Assembly: GCF_009193325.2 (NCBI RefSeq)
Contig: NZ_CP059856.1
Location: forward strand, 1,364,001-1,428,000
Length of the DNA: 64,000 nt
Direction: 5' to 3'
DNA from: Bacteroides zhangwenhongii
GTDB lineage: Bacteria > Bacteroidota > Bacteroidia > Bacteroidales > Bacteroidaceae
Shown here: positions 1 through 8,321 of the stretch, piece by piece
Layout of the letters: every line of letters begins with the position of its first letter
How positions within the stretch are numbered: position 1 is the first letter of the stretch
Notes under the pieces: generated by a model
Told to the model about the DNA's origin: nothing
The model's input: the letters and a program-made list of their open reading frames with translations, nothing else
Database searches by the model: none
Program-made: the position numbers and the translations under genes

Positions 1-2319
1 AGTAGCTTGGGTGAGTCCTTCCGTACCCATCATCCGGATATATCCGTATGTAATGGGGAGAATACCCGCACTACCGAACGGAGCGGACGATACCTGATTC
101 TGGGTATTGCCGAAGATACCGTGTCCGGGCAGGAAAGGAACCAGATGTTCCGCTACACAGATAGGGCCTACTCCCGGACCTCCGCCACCGTGTGGTGAGG
201 CGAATGTCTTATGAAGATTCAAGTGGCAGACATCCGCGCCGATGAATCCCGGATTAGTCAATCCCACTTGCGCGTTCATATTGGCTCCATCCATATATAC
301 TTGCGCTCCGCAAGCATGGATAATGTCGCAGATCTCTTTTATTTCCGTTTCAAATATACCGTGGGTGGAGGGATAAGTGATCATCAGCGCAGCCAATTCC
401 TCCTTGTTCTCTTCGGCTTTGGTACGTAAGTCATCCATCTTCACATTTCCGTGCTCGTCGCATGCGCAGGTGATTGTTGTAAATCCCGCCTGGATAGCCG
501 ATGCAGGATTCGTTCCATGAGCCGATGCGGGTATCAATATCTTGTTCCGATGTCCTTGACCTATACTTTCCAGATAGGCACGAATAACGCGAAGGCCCGT
601 ATATTCTCCCGCAGCCCCCGAATTCGGTTGTAGGCTGACGCCGGCGAAGCCGGTAATAATCTTCAAGTCGTCACTCAAATTCCTTATAAGTTCACGATAC
701 CCTTCCGCCTGGTCTTCCGGAACTAACGGATGCATTCCCATAAACTCGGAACGGCTTAAAGGTAACATTTCTGCGGCAGCATTCAGCTTCATGGTGCATG
801 ATCCGAGAGAGATCATGGATTGCGCCAATGAGATATCCTTTCGATCCAAGCGTTTGATATAACGCATCATTTCCGTTTCCGTATGATATTTGCTGAACAC
901 TTCATGGGTAAGGAAAGGAGTCGTACGTTTCAAGGCTTTGCTGATCGTACTTCTTTCCGGGATGTCGTCTACCTTCTGATAGTCCTTTCCGGAGGCAATG
1001 GCGAAAATGGAAAGCAGCACATTAACGGCTGCAATATCCGTTGTTTCGTCAATACTGAAACCTACGTCTCCGTTCTCGTAATACCTCAGATTAACTTCCT
1101 TGCTAAGGGCAATCGTGCGAATCTGTTGTGCGGAAACGTGTTCGGGCAGTTCAAAACGCAGTGTGTCGAAATATTGCGCATTTACTTGCGTGTAACCGAA
1201 TTTCTTCAGTTGCTTGTCGAGAAACACTGTGATACTGTGGATGCGGGAGGCAATGACCGAAATCCCTTCCTGTCCGTGGTAGACTGCATAGAAGCCTGCC
1301 ATTGTAGCCAGCAGAGCCTGTGCCGTGCATATATTTGAGGTCGCTTTTTCACGTTTGATGTGCTGTTCGCGAGTCTGCAATGCCATCCGGTAACAGAGTT
1401 TTCCATATTTATCTTTAGACCATCCGATGATTCGTCCCGGCATATTCCGCTTATACTCATCCCGTGTGGCGAAGTAGGCTGCAGACGGACCGCCATAGAA
1501 CATGGGCGTACCTAAACGTTGCGTGGTTCCAAACACGATGTCCGCTCCCCATTCTCCCGGAGGAGTCAGCAGGGCAAGACTCAGAATATCGGCAGCAACA
1601 GCCACTTTGCATTCTGCCGTATGCGCTTTCTCTGTGAATGCGGCATAGTCTTCCACATTTCCGTTGGAATTGGGATATTGTAAGAGGCAGGCGAATATTT
1701 CCGGTGAAGGTTCGAACTCTTTATATTTGCCGACACGCAGTTCGATACCTTGAGGAACGGCACGTGTTGTCATAACAGCCAATGTCTGCGGGAAAATATT
1801 TTCGTCCACAAAGACTACATTGGCACCGGACTTTTGTTGTGCGCGTGAGCGGAGGGCATACATCATACTTACGGCTTCGGCGGCGGCAGTACCTTCGTCG
1901 AGCAATGAGCAGTTGGCTAGCGGCATGGCGGTGAGGTCACATATGGCAGTCTGAAAGTTCATCAGTGCTTCCAGACGTCCCTGTGATACTTCCGTCTGAT
2001 AAGGAGTATAAGAGGTGTACCACACCGGATTTTCGAATACATTCCGTTGAATGACGGCGGGAGTAATCGTATTATACCAACCCAATCCAATATAGGTCGT
2101 ATAAAGTTTGTTTTTACCAGCCAATGTGGCTATGTGTTTTCCAAATTCGTATTCCGTCAACGGACTAGTCAATGCAAGCGGCTCTTTCAGTCGGATATTG
2201 GCAGGAATTGTTTTGTCAATAAGTTCGTCTAATGATTCTACGCCAATCTTGCGAAGCATTACGGCTGTGTCTTGTTCATTGATGCCGATGTGACGGCTAG
2301 CTAACAAATCGGTTTTCAT
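1..2319 (-). CDS. gcvP: Glycine dehydrogenase (decarboxylating), GcvP, 5' part only
   Basis: P-protein of the glycine cleavage system: PLP-dependent decarboxylation of glycine, passing the aminomethyl group to the lipoyl H-protein in the cytoplasm. The reading frame is open from the ATG at 2319 to the window edge (773 codons). The family is about 950 residues, so roughly the last fifth is missing. The start reads MKTDLLASRHIGINEQD, typical of the family. The PLP lysine is in CHLNLHKTFASPHGGGG (K704, codon 208-210), followed by the usual SSAPFGSAGILPI stretch. It is the last gene of a leftward group with the MBL hydrolase (20-bp gap) and rsmG. Identification is firm; only the C-terminus is unseen. 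Confidence 0.96.
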   Translation of the reverse strand, partial: MKTDLLASRHIGINEQDTAVMLRKIGVESLDELIDKTIPANIRLKEPLALTSPLTEYEFGKHIATLAGKNKLYTTYIGLGWYNTITPAVIQRNVFENPVWYTSYTPYQTEVSQGRLEALMNFQTAICDLTAMPLANCSLLDEGTAAAEAVSMMYALRSRAQQKSGANVVFVDENIFPQTLAVMTTRAVPQGIELRVGKYKEFEPSPEIFACLLQYPNSNGNVEDYAAFTEKAHTAECKVAVAADILSLALLTPPGEWGADIVFGTTQRLGTPMFYGGPSAAYFATRDEYKRNMPGRIIGWSKDKYGKLCYRMALQTREQHIKREKATSNICTAQALLATMAGFYAVYHGQEGISVIASRIHSITVFLDKQLKKFGYTQVNAQYFDTLRFELPEHVSAQQIRTIALSKEVNLRYYENGDVGFSIDETTDIAAVNVLLSIFAIASGKDYQKVDDIPERSTISKALKRTTPFLTHEVFSKYHTETEMMRYIKRLDRKDISLAQSMISLGSCTMKLNAAAEMLPLSRSEFMGMHPLVPEDQAEGYRELIRNLSDDLKIITGFAGVSLQPNSGAAGEYTGLRVIRAYLESIGQGHRNKILIPASAHGTNPASAIQAGFTTITCACDEHGNVKMDDLRTKAEENKEELAALMITYPSTHGIFETEIKEICDIIHACGAQVYMDGANMNAQVGLTNPGFIGADVCHLNLHKTFASPHGGGGPGVGPICVAEHLVPFLPGHGIFGNTQNQVSSAPFGSAGILPITYGYIRMMGTEGLTQAT

Positions 2320-2339
2320 AATTTGTGGGGGATTATATT

Positions 2340-2978
2340 TTATCTAAAAAAAGGGTTTTCTGCTTTTTCCATTCCGATGGTCGTAGGAGCACCGTGTCCC
2401 GGATATACGACGGTTTCGTTAGGAAGTACGAACAGACGGCTGCAAATGTGCTCTATCAGTTCGTCGAAGTTGCCTCCTGTAAGGTCTGCACGTCCGATAC
2501 TGCCTTGAAACAGGACATCACCGGAAAACATACAGTTCTCTTCTTTGCAATAGTACACCAGACTGCCGGGAGAATGGCCGGGCACATGGATTGCTTCCAG
2601 TTGGGTATGTCCGAAGGTGATAATATCTCCATCATGCAAGTATTTGCCCAATGGCACAGGGGCTTCCTGCAGCTGAAAACCGAACATCCTACTTTGCTTC
2701 GGTGCTTCGTCGATCCAATATTCATCCGCTTTGTTTGCTCCTGCCGACAGACCGAACTCTTTGAGCATGAACGGGTTTCCGAAAATGTGATCCAAGTGTA
2801 GATGAGTATTCAGCAGATGTTTCACGTTCAGTTCATTTGATAGAATGAATTTTTTTAGCACCTGCTTTTCTTCTTCGTAGAAGCAGCCCGGATCGATTAC
2901 AACCGCTTCCTTTGTTTCATCCCATAAAACATAACAGTTTACGGGAAACATATTAAACTCAAATCTCTTTATTTTCAT
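2340..2978 (-). CDS. MBL-fold metallo-hydrolase (glyoxalase II-like)
   Basis: A 212-residue cytoplasmic metallo-beta-lactamase-fold hydrolase. The metal site is complete: HLHLDH at residues 59-64, H135 in VPGHSPGS, D154 in FSGDVLF and H195 in YPGHG. This is the dinuclear-metal pattern of the glyoxalase II/YcbL subfamily, which hydrolyses thioesters such as S-lactoylglutathione. The substrate here is not known, and Bacteroides generally lacks glutathione. It lies between rsmG (40 bp upstream) and gcvP (20 bp downstream) on the same strand, probably co-transcribed. ATG start at 2978; no signal peptide. Confidence 0.9.
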   Translation of the reverse strand: MKIKRFEFNMFPVNCYVLWDETKEAVVIDPGCFYEEEKQVLKKFILSNELNVKHLLNTHLHLDHIFGNPFMLKEFGLSAGANKADEYWIDEAPKQSRMFGFQLQEAPVPLGKYLHDGDIITFGHTQLEAIHVPGHSPGSLVYYCKEENCMFSGDVLFQGSIGRADLTGGNFDELIEHICSRLFVLPNETVVYPGHGAPTTIGMEKAENPFFR

Positions 2979-3018
2979 GGTTCTCTATGATTTATCTTAT
3001 ATATCAAGCATATAGTTT

Positions 3019-3639
3019 CTAAATCGGAACATATACCACTTTTTTGGTTTCAAAGAACTCTTCCTTAAAATTGTCACTTAGGTTGTGAATGACCGTCTTA
3101 TGTTTGAAAGGCATTGTTTCGTGTTCCAGCTCACCGCCTTTAAGGCAGATCAATCCGTTTGGCAACGCATTCTGCTGTTTGGAAGAAATGTTTTTCTTGA
3201 TAATCTTTATCAGATCCGCCAGAGGCATGACTGCACGGCTGACAACGAAATCGAACATTCTCTTCTCTTCTTCGGCACGGGCATGGCGGAAAGTGACATT
3301 TTTCAATCCGATGGCATTTGCCACTTCAGTGGCTACGCGCACTTTCTTACCGATACTGTCGACCAGATGAAATTGGGTTTCCGGAAATAATATTGCTAAA
3401 GGAATGCCCGGAAAACCTCCGCCCGTACCTAAATCCATAACACTGGTGCCGGGACGGAATTGAATTACATTTGCAATGCCTAACGAATGGAGCACATGAT
3501 GTTCATATAAATTCTCGATATCCTTACGTGAGATAACGTTGATTTTTGAATTCCAATCGATGTAGAGGTCATATAGAGCTGCAAATTGTTTACGCTGCTC
3601 TTCTGTCAGATCAGGAAAATATTTCAGTATGATTTCCAC
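3019..3639 (-). CDS. rsmG: 16S rRNA (guanine527-N7)-methyltransferase RsmG (GidB)
   Basis: SAM-dependent methyltransferase that modifies G527 of 16S rRNA. It is 206 residues, the usual length. The SAM-binding loop GTGGGFPG is at residues 71-78, followed by the acidic strand FHLVDS. The frame starts with GTG at 3639 (VEIILKYFPDL read as MEIILKYF). No better in-frame ATG is seen, and this N-terminus matches the family. The upstream DUF3298 gene ends 23 bp before it, so they are likely one transcript. Confidence 0.93.
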   Translation of the reverse strand: MEIILKYFPDLTEEQRKQFAALYDLYIDWNSKINVISRKDIENLYEHHVLHSLGIANVIQFRPGTSVMDLGTGGGFPGIPLAILFPETQFHLVDSIGKKVRVATEVANAIGLKNVTFRHARAEEEKRMFDFVVSRAVMPLADLIKIIKKNISSKQQNALPNGLICLKGGELEHETMPFKHKTVIHNLSDNFKEEFFETKKVVYVPI

Positions 3640-3662
3640 TGCTGTTTCGTTTTTTATGAAGT

Positions 3663-4514
3663 TTAATCTTTTAGTTCTCCCAGAATCGGGTTACTGCCTA
3701 ATAAATGCTCCATCATCGGGAACGGCACGGTCACTTTTACAGGACCCATAGCGTATGGAGTGATATCATAGACATTATAATAGAAAGTTATCCCTTCTTT
3801 GCTTAAATAGAAATTTTCGGTTGGAGTGATGTCTCCGGTAGAAGCATAGCCCATATCTTCCAATGCTTCGTGAGTCGTCACTTTATTATCAGCCATGAGC
3901 TGGTTCCATATTAAGTCGGTCAGCGCATCTTTATATTCTCCTACGAAGATGTCATCGAGACGGAGCGGGCGCATCAGTGTGAGGTCCATATTCAGATAGG
4001 TAGTCATGTAAATGCCGTGTGCGCCTCCGGTATATTCGTTATAGTCGATGCGATATACAAGCAAGTCCTTTTCATATAGTTGTACATGGCTTTCTATACC
4101 TTTATAATATGAATACCAGGCACCGATGGAGGATTCGTCCTCTTTGTCTTTTTCGTCTTCGGCATACATCGGTTCCAGATCACGGCGATACTCGTTGACA
4201 TAATTCTCCGTATATTGCTTTATAACCTCCTCCGGCTTTTCGCCGATATACTTGTCGCCGAAACAAGCGGATATGAAATAGGCATTCAGACTGTCTTTCA
4301 GCATATCATCCGATGACTTGTCGGAATAGGTGAAATTGATGATGATGTTACATGCCGGTTTGGCTGTATCATTAAAGAGGTGTGCCGTCTCATTTACCCG
4401 GATACTATCGAACTGTAACGCACCTGTGTTTTTGTTCATCTTGTCATGACAAGAAAAGAAAAAGCCGCTTACCGAAAGTATAATAGCAAGCAAACTGACA
4501 TATTGTTTTTTCAT
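3663..4514 (-). CDS. DUF3298-type lipoprotein
   Basis: A 283-residue predicted lipoprotein. The N-terminus MKKQYVSLLAIILSVSGFFF is followed by the lipobox SC, so it is likely anchored in the periplasm or outer membrane. The C-terminal half (YTGGAHGIYMTTYLNMDL ... DDIFV) resembles the DUF3298/DUF4163 (RsiV-like) fold, whose function is not settled. The frame stays open upstream to 4637, but those 41 codons run into the end of the neighbouring insertion sequence and lack signal-peptide character. The ATG at 4514 is therefore preferred, and a -7 box at 4563-4570 supports it. The insertion lies about 100 bp upstream and leaves that promoter intact. Confidence 0.82.
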   Translation of the reverse strand: MKKQYVSLLAIILSVSGFFFSCHDKMNKNTGALQFDSIRVNETAHLFNDTAKPACNIIINFTYSDKSSDDMLKDSLNAYFISACFGDKYIGEKPEEVIKQYTENYVNEYRRDLEPMYAEDEKDKEDESSIGAWYSYYKGIESHVQLYEKDLLVYRIDYNEYTGGAHGIYMTTYLNMDLTLMRPLRLDDIFVGEYKDALTDLIWNQLMADNKVTTHEALEDMGYASTGDITPTENFYLSKEGITFYYNVYDITPYAMGPVKVTVPFPMMEHLLGSNPILGELKD

Positions 4515-4562
4515 ACTCGTTTTTTCTATAAATTCTACATTTGTTCTATCATTCACTATTGA

Positions 4563-4570
4563 CAAATATA
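4563..4570 (-). promoter_or_regulatory. Bacteroides -7 box for the DUF3298/rsmG/gcvP group
   Basis: On the minus strand this reads TATATTTG, a full match to TAnnTTTG. It predicts a transcript start near 4559, about 45 nt before the ATG at 4514. It lies between the gene and the ISAs1-type insertion, so the insertion should not have removed the core promoter. Confidence 0.55.
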
Positions 4571-4614
4571 GATGAAATTCATGAATCGGACGAATAAAAA
4601 CAGAAAAATATTCA

Positions 4615-4623
4615 GGTATTCGC
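4615..4623. repeat. Left copy of 9-bp target-site duplication (GGTATTCGC)
   Basis: GGTATTCGC directly abuts the left terminal inverted repeat. The same nine bases abut the right end at 6155-6163, in the same orientation. A 9-bp duplication fits the 8-10 bp produced by ISAs1-family transposition. Confidence 0.9.
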
Positions 4624-4899
4624 CACGGCTTTTTCATTTAAGAAATATTGTTCATCGCTTGTTATTGCAGTAAAATTCCTTATATTCGTGCGCAGCGATG
4701 CGGAAGCACCGCCTTAGGTGTTTCTTCTTATCGTTCATTTTTATTTTTTTTAGGCGGAATTCAATAAGATATGGTGTTAATATTGTCTTCCGCCTTTGTT
4801 TTTGCGATAGCAAAAATACGATTTATTTTATTGATATACAAGTTTTTACGTACAATACCACTAAAGAAAAAACACCTTGACTGTCTTCGTGGCAGCATC

Positions 4900-6030
4900 A
4901 TGACTCATTTGAGAAAATTTGTATCCTCAGTCCCTGAATACCGCAGAACAAGCAGGGGAAACTTCAAACACAAACTTGAAGACATACTCATGCTTGTCAT
5001 ATTGGGGAGGCTCAGCAAGTGTATTACCAGAGCTGAAATACTTCAATTTGGCAAACGCCACTTGAAACGCCTGCAGGCGAAAGGGCTATTTCCATATGGT
5101 TTGCCGTCAGAAGCTACGCTTTGCCGTGTGTTTCAAAGCATAGACGATGAAAAGATGGCTGACCGAATGTCTGCTTTTGCAGACGTTTTCCGCAAGGAAA
5201 TATCCTCTTCGGCAACTGATATCATTTGTATTGATGGCAAGGCCATGCGAGGTACCTTGTACGAGAACGGACGTAACCCTGATATCGTATCTGCATACTC
5301 ACTTGGTTCGGGCTTTACTCTGGCTACTGATGTTTGCAAGGAGAAAAGTAATGAAATCAAATCCGTGCCCCGGTTATTGGACAAACTAGACGTGTCAGGA
5401 TGTGTGGTCACAGCAGATGCCATGTCATTCCAAAAGGTAATAATAGACAAGATTAGAGATAAGGGAGCAGACTTCGTGATCGAACTCAAGGCGAATCAAA
5501 GATCTTTGCGTTATGGCCTTGAAGACTCTATAAAGACCGCCACCCCCACTGATGTCTACAAGGAAGGTCCATACTTGGAACACGGCAGGATTGAGTCAAG
5601 GATATGCCGTATATACCGTGGGGAAGAACTTATTGTCGACAAGGAAAAATGGAATGGCAATTTGACTGTTATAGAAATACTCACATCTACCGAGAAAAAG
5701 TCTGATGGCAAGACTACATCTGAACAGCGACTCTACATTTCAAGCCTGGATAGCAGTGCAGAGCGGCTTAGTCAGATAACCAAACAGCATTGGGCTATTG
5801 AAAGCATGCACTGGGATCTTGACCGAAACCTCCGGCAGGATAGTATAAAGCGTAAGGCTGAACGGGCGGCTAGAAACCTCGACACAATTCAAAGGATGGT
5901 CTTGGCACTGATTGCTGTTTGGAAGAACAGAAGGAAAAAAATATCAGATAAGCGAAAAGGTACAGCTGAGATAACAAGGGAATTATCGGTAAGCTTCACT
6001 AAGGTGTTACATTTTCTGGCTCAAAAATGA
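4900..6030 (+). CDS. ISAs1-family transposase
   Basis: A 376-residue DDE transposase of the ISAs1/H-repeat type. The N-terminal domain (LEDILMLVILGRLSKC, then GLPSEATLCRVFQSID) is typical. The catalytic residues appear to be D112 (ICIDGKAMRG), D173 (VVTADAMSFQ) and E301 (QHWAIESMHWDLD). The start at 4900 (MTHLRKFVSSVPEYRRTSRG) agrees with the family's usual N-terminus. An upstream in-frame ATG at 4771 would add 43 hydrophobic residues unlike the family. The frame is undamaged, so the enzyme may be active. Confidence 0.93.
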   Translation: MTHLRKFVSSVPEYRRTSRGNFKHKLEDILMLVILGRLSKCITRAEILQFGKRHLKRLQAKGLFPYGLPSEATLCRVFQSIDDEKMADRMSAFADVFRKEISSSATDIICIDGKAMRGTLYENGRNPDIVSAYSLGSGFTLATDVCKEKSNEIKSVPRLLDKLDVSGCVVTADAMSFQKVIIDKIRDKGADFVIELKANQRSLRYGLEDSIKTATPTDVYKEGPYLEHGRIESRICRIYRGEELIVDKEKWNGNLTVIEILTSTEKKSDGKTTSEQRLYISSLDSSAERLSQITKQHWAIESMHWDLDRNLRQDSIKRKAERAARNLDTIQRMVLALIAVWKNRRKKISDKRKGTAEITRELSVSFTKVLHFLAQK

Positions 6031-6087
6031 GAAAAATTTAGATTTGATATATTTGTAAATTATTGATTATCAACAACTGGATTAGCT

Positions 6088-6108
6088 CCCATGCCGCACT
6101 GGCATGGG
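6088..6108. terminator. Hairpin near the right end of the ISAs1 element
   Basis: CCCATGCC-GCACT-GGCATGGG forms a perfect 8-bp stem, 58 bp after the transposase stop and inside the element. There is no T-run after it, so it may be a weak terminator or a structural part of the transposon end. Confidence 0.4.
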
Positions 6109-6154
6109 TAGGGAGATTATATCCCTAAATCAAAGCTTAAATGAAAAAGCCGTG

Positions 6155-6163
6155 GGTATTCGC
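6155..6163. repeat. Right copy of 9-bp target-site duplication (GGTATTCGC)
   Basis: Identical to 4615-4623 and directly next to the right terminal inverted repeat. Removing 4624-6163 would restore the uninterrupted intergenic sequence. Confidence 0.9.
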
Positions 6164-6206
6164 TCTTTCGGTAAGCTGCTTTTCTTGTAGAGTGCGGAAA
6201 TGAGGC

Positions 6207-6440
6207 TTAGTGGTTGCAGACTTTACTTATGTCTACTGTAAACCCATTTTCTACCGGCATGAATTTTCCTTTCTTCTTCAGAAATTCGATGAGGGTATCC
6301 ACATCCATATCTTCTGCCGAACAGGCATAGAAATGTTGTTGTTCACCGAACTGTTGAATGATTGCTTCCCGTAATGATGCTTCCGAGTAGCTATTGCCTT
6401 CCATCATGTGGAGGACTTCATGAGCATGTAATTGTTCCAT
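6207..6440 (-). CDS. YecH-like small metal-binding protein
   Basis: A 77-residue cytoplasmic protein with the N-terminal motif MEQLHAHEVLHMMEGN, then SEASLREAIIQQFGEQQHFYACSAEDMDVDTLIEFLKKKGKF. This matches the YecH family, small proteins with conserved His and Cys residues that probably bind metal; their role is unknown. The start at 6440 is chosen because upstream in-frame codons offer only a TTG and lie before the predicted transcript start. The metallophosphoesterase gene ends 75 bp upstream on the same strand, but the gene has its own -7 box. Confidence 0.8.
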   Translation of the reverse strand: MEQLHAHEVLHMMEGNSYSEASLREAIIQQFGEQQHFYACSAEDMDVDTLIEFLKKKGKFMPVENGFTVDISKVCNH

Positions 6441-6455
6441 AATCTTTTTTTTCTG

Positions 6456-6463
6456 CAAAGATA
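6456..6463 (-). promoter_or_regulatory. -7 box for the yecH-like gene
   Basis: Minus strand TATCTTTG, a full match to the Bacteroides consensus. The predicted start of transcription is about 12 nt before the ATG at 6440. Confidence 0.5.
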
Positions 6464-6515
6464 AGGCAGAGATTGCCCGGAGTTTGTAACATATGTGACA
6501 ATGTTATATTAATAT

Positions 6516-7601
6516 TCATTGAAAATTGAAAATAACCATTTCGCCATGTGTCCCTATTCTGAAAGGTGGTCCCCATAGAGACAGTCCGGAAGATACATAT
6601 ATATGCGTGTTTCCCCATTGGCGATAACCGTGGCTTTGCTCGAATATATAATCAGTCACCCAATTGATAGGCCATATTTGTCCGTGGTGTGTATGCCCGC
6701 TGAATTGCAAGTCGATGCCGGCAGCTTCCGTTTCTTTCAGGTTAAAAGGTTGATGATCCAATAATATGGTAGGTTTGCTCTGATCGACACCTGCCATTAA
6801 CTCTTGCAGGGAACGACGCTTGCGGTTATGACGGTCGTCACGTCCTATCAGTTGTATGCCGTTAGGAAGTGTAACTACCGAATCGCGCATTAACTGTATA
6901 GGAGTGTGTCTTATATATCGGATACTTTCATCAATACCACTGATGTATTCGTGATTGCCGGGCACCATGTAGATGCCCATAGGAGCTTTCAAATCAGCCA
7001 GTTCTTCCGCCATATTCTCTGTATAAAGAGGTACGACACTGCTGTCAATCAAGTCACCACTAATCAGTATAAGGTCAGGACGTTGCGCATTGATCATTTC
7101 CACATATCCTTTTAATGCTGCTTTCCCTGTACCGTTTCCCAAATGAACATCACTGATAGCGACGATTTTAATTGCTTGGGTAGTATCTTTATATTGTTTT
7201 CCGGTTAAAATGCTGACTACATTGGTTTCCGGATGGTGATAGTTGTAGACTCCATATCCCAACAATGCTAATGTGAATAGCAGGGATAAATGAAATCTAT
7301 ATTTACAAACGACTTTAAATAATCTCAAGATGTCAAACACAAGCAGGAGTAAAGCCATGTATAAAGTAAATATCAACCAACTTGTTCCGATGATGTACAT
7401 TGAATGGGAGATAAATGCGGGCATTGCAAGATTACGAGCCGACATTGTAACGAAAAAGGATAAGGCGCATCCCCAGAATAAAACGGTTAAGAGTATTTTC
7501 GCCCCAAGAGATTTAACTTTCAGAGCTTGTCTTGCTCTGATAAATATATAGGCATTGCCTGCCAGATAAAGTGTGACAATAAGGAGTAGATATGTAAGCA
7601 T
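6516..7601 (-). CDS. Membrane-anchored metallophosphoesterase
   Basis: A 361-residue protein with about four N-terminal membrane segments (residues 1-20, 33-52, 66-92, 103-120) and a C-terminal calcineurin-like phosphoesterase domain. Metal-site motifs are all present: D151-H153 in ISDVHLGNG, D183 in ISGDLIDSS, N216-H217 in VPGNHEY, and FSGHTHHGQ near residue 305. This is the YkuE/YaeI-type architecture. Some members act on lipid-linked phosphates such as UDP-diacylglucosamine, but the substrate here is not known. ATG at 7601; a -7 box lies at 7637-7644. Confidence 0.9.
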   Translation of the reverse strand: MLTYLLLIVTLYLAGNAYIFIRARQALKVKSLGAKILLTVLFWGCALSFFVTMSARNLAMPAFISHSMYIIGTSWLIFTLYMALLLLVFDILRLFKVVCKYRFHLSLLFTLALLGYGVYNYHHPETNVVSILTGKQYKDTTQAIKIVAISDVHLGNGTGKAALKGYVEMINAQRPDLILISGDLIDSSVVPLYTENMAEELADLKAPMGIYMVPGNHEYISGIDESIRYIRHTPIQLMRDSVVTLPNGIQLIGRDDRHNRKRRSLQELMAGVDQSKPTILLDHQPFNLKETEAAGIDLQFSGHTHHGQIWPINWVTDYIFEQSHGYRQWGNTHIYVSSGLSLWGPPFRIGTHGEMVIFNFQ

Positions 7602-7636
7602 AATGTTTACTTGAAAATCAACGAATTTATTCGGGG

Positions 7637-7644
7637 CAAAGATA
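7637..7644 (-). promoter_or_regulatory. -7 box for the metallophosphoesterase gene
   Basis: Minus strand TATCTTTG, a full consensus match. It predicts a leader of about 30 nt before the ATG at 7601. Confidence 0.55.
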
Positions 7645-7781
7645 GGTCTTATTGTTGAGTAAAAAGAGTTAATTGTGCTGATATGACTCTAAAATACCCA
7701 AATAATGACCGAGAGAATCTATTTGTAATGGGGATTGAATCTTAATAACGAAAACATATAGGAAAAGTCTGTTTTTATTTC

Positions 7782-7789
7782 TATCTTTG
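7782..7789 (+). promoter_or_regulatory. -7 box of the metal-handling cluster
   Basis: TATCTTTG, a full match to TAnnTTTG, lies only 9 nt before the ATG at 7799. With the usual spacing the mRNA would start around 7793 and have almost no leader. No clear -33 TTTG is visible about 20 bp upstream. Confidence 0.5.
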
Positions 7790-7798
7790 CCCCCTGAA

Positions 7799-8197
7799 AT
7801 GAAAAGACTAGCCTACATATCCGTACTGTTTCTTTCTCTTCTGATTATCTATTCAGGAGGGGGAGTTTCTATTGTACATTATTGTTGTGCCCGTTGTGAA
7901 ACGGTGCAGAGCTGTTGTGATACAGGCTGTCCGAAGTGTAAAAAGACTCATACTTGTGATTCAAAAAAAGGTTGTAACGATAAGGGTTGTACAGCTACTA
8001 TCTATAAGCTTGATTTGATGAAACATACTACTGAACTGACAACATCAGCTTTAGTAGTCGATCTTTTGTGTGAGCATTTTTGCTATCTGTTGACTCCGAC
8101 TTATGCGGATAAACCGGTAGAATATGATAGTCTGACCTCTCCGCCACCTCTCTGTTCGAGGCAGAAGCTGGCGCTATATTCCACTTATATTATTTAG
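7799..8197 (+). CDS. HYC_CC_PP family cysteine-rich protein
   Basis: A 132-residue exported protein. Residues 1-20 form a signal/membrane segment (MKRLAYISVLFLSLLIIYSG). It is followed by HYCCARC, SCC and a cysteine-rich stretch (CPKCKKTHTC, GCNDKGC), and it ends with SPPPLCSRQ. The ordered HYC, CC and PP motifs match the Bacteroidota family of that name, whose function is unknown. Many cysteines plus the neighbours (TonB receptor 125 bp downstream, HMA protein, CopA) suggest it binds copper or another soft metal in the periplasm. The ATG at 7799 gives a normal signal peptide; an upstream in-frame TTG lies inside the -7 box and was rejected. Confidence 0.82.
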   Translation: MKRLAYISVLFLSLLIIYSGGGVSIVHYCCARCETVQSCCDTGCPKCKKTHTCDSKKGCNDKGCTATIYKLDLMKHTTELTTSALVVDLLCEHFCYLLTPTYADKPVEYDSLTSPPPLCSRQKLALYSTYII

Positions 8198-8321
8198 CCA
8201 CTATTTCTTTCTTATTTATTCCTTTGCTTTCTATCGAATATGGAAGTAAAGCGAAACTGAATGCAACTAAGTTGCATGAGAAATAAATTAATTTTGTATC
8301 TCGAAAGTAACTTTAGAAAGA

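Larger units (their letters stand above)
4624..6154 (+). mobile_element. Complete ISAs1-family insertion sequence, 1531 bp
   Basis: The ends are perfect 19-bp inverted repeats: CACGGCTTTTTCATTTAAG at 4624-4642 and its reverse complement at 6136-6154. They are flanked by identical 9-bp target duplications. The single transposase gene is intact. The element sits between the 3' end of the yecH-like gene and the promoter of the DUF3298 gene, so no coding sequence is broken. The first 260 bp (4640-4899) hold only AT-rich leader sequence and show no convincing gene. Identical direct repeats and an open transposase frame suggest a recent insertion. Confidence 0.93.

Noticed and set aside
883..1338. 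Open frames on the plus strand opposite gcvP
   Set aside because: GcvP is continuous on the minus strand with its PLP lysine and family motifs; the plus-strand frames have no signature.
4515..4637. Longer N-terminus for the DUF3298 lipoprotein
   Set aside because: The added codons partly come from the insertion sequence end and lie before the predicted promoter; the shorter form has a perfect lipoprotein signal.
4771..4899. Longer N-terminus for the ISAs1 transposase
   Set aside because: It adds a hydrophobic stretch not found in the family; the start at 4900 matches known relatives.
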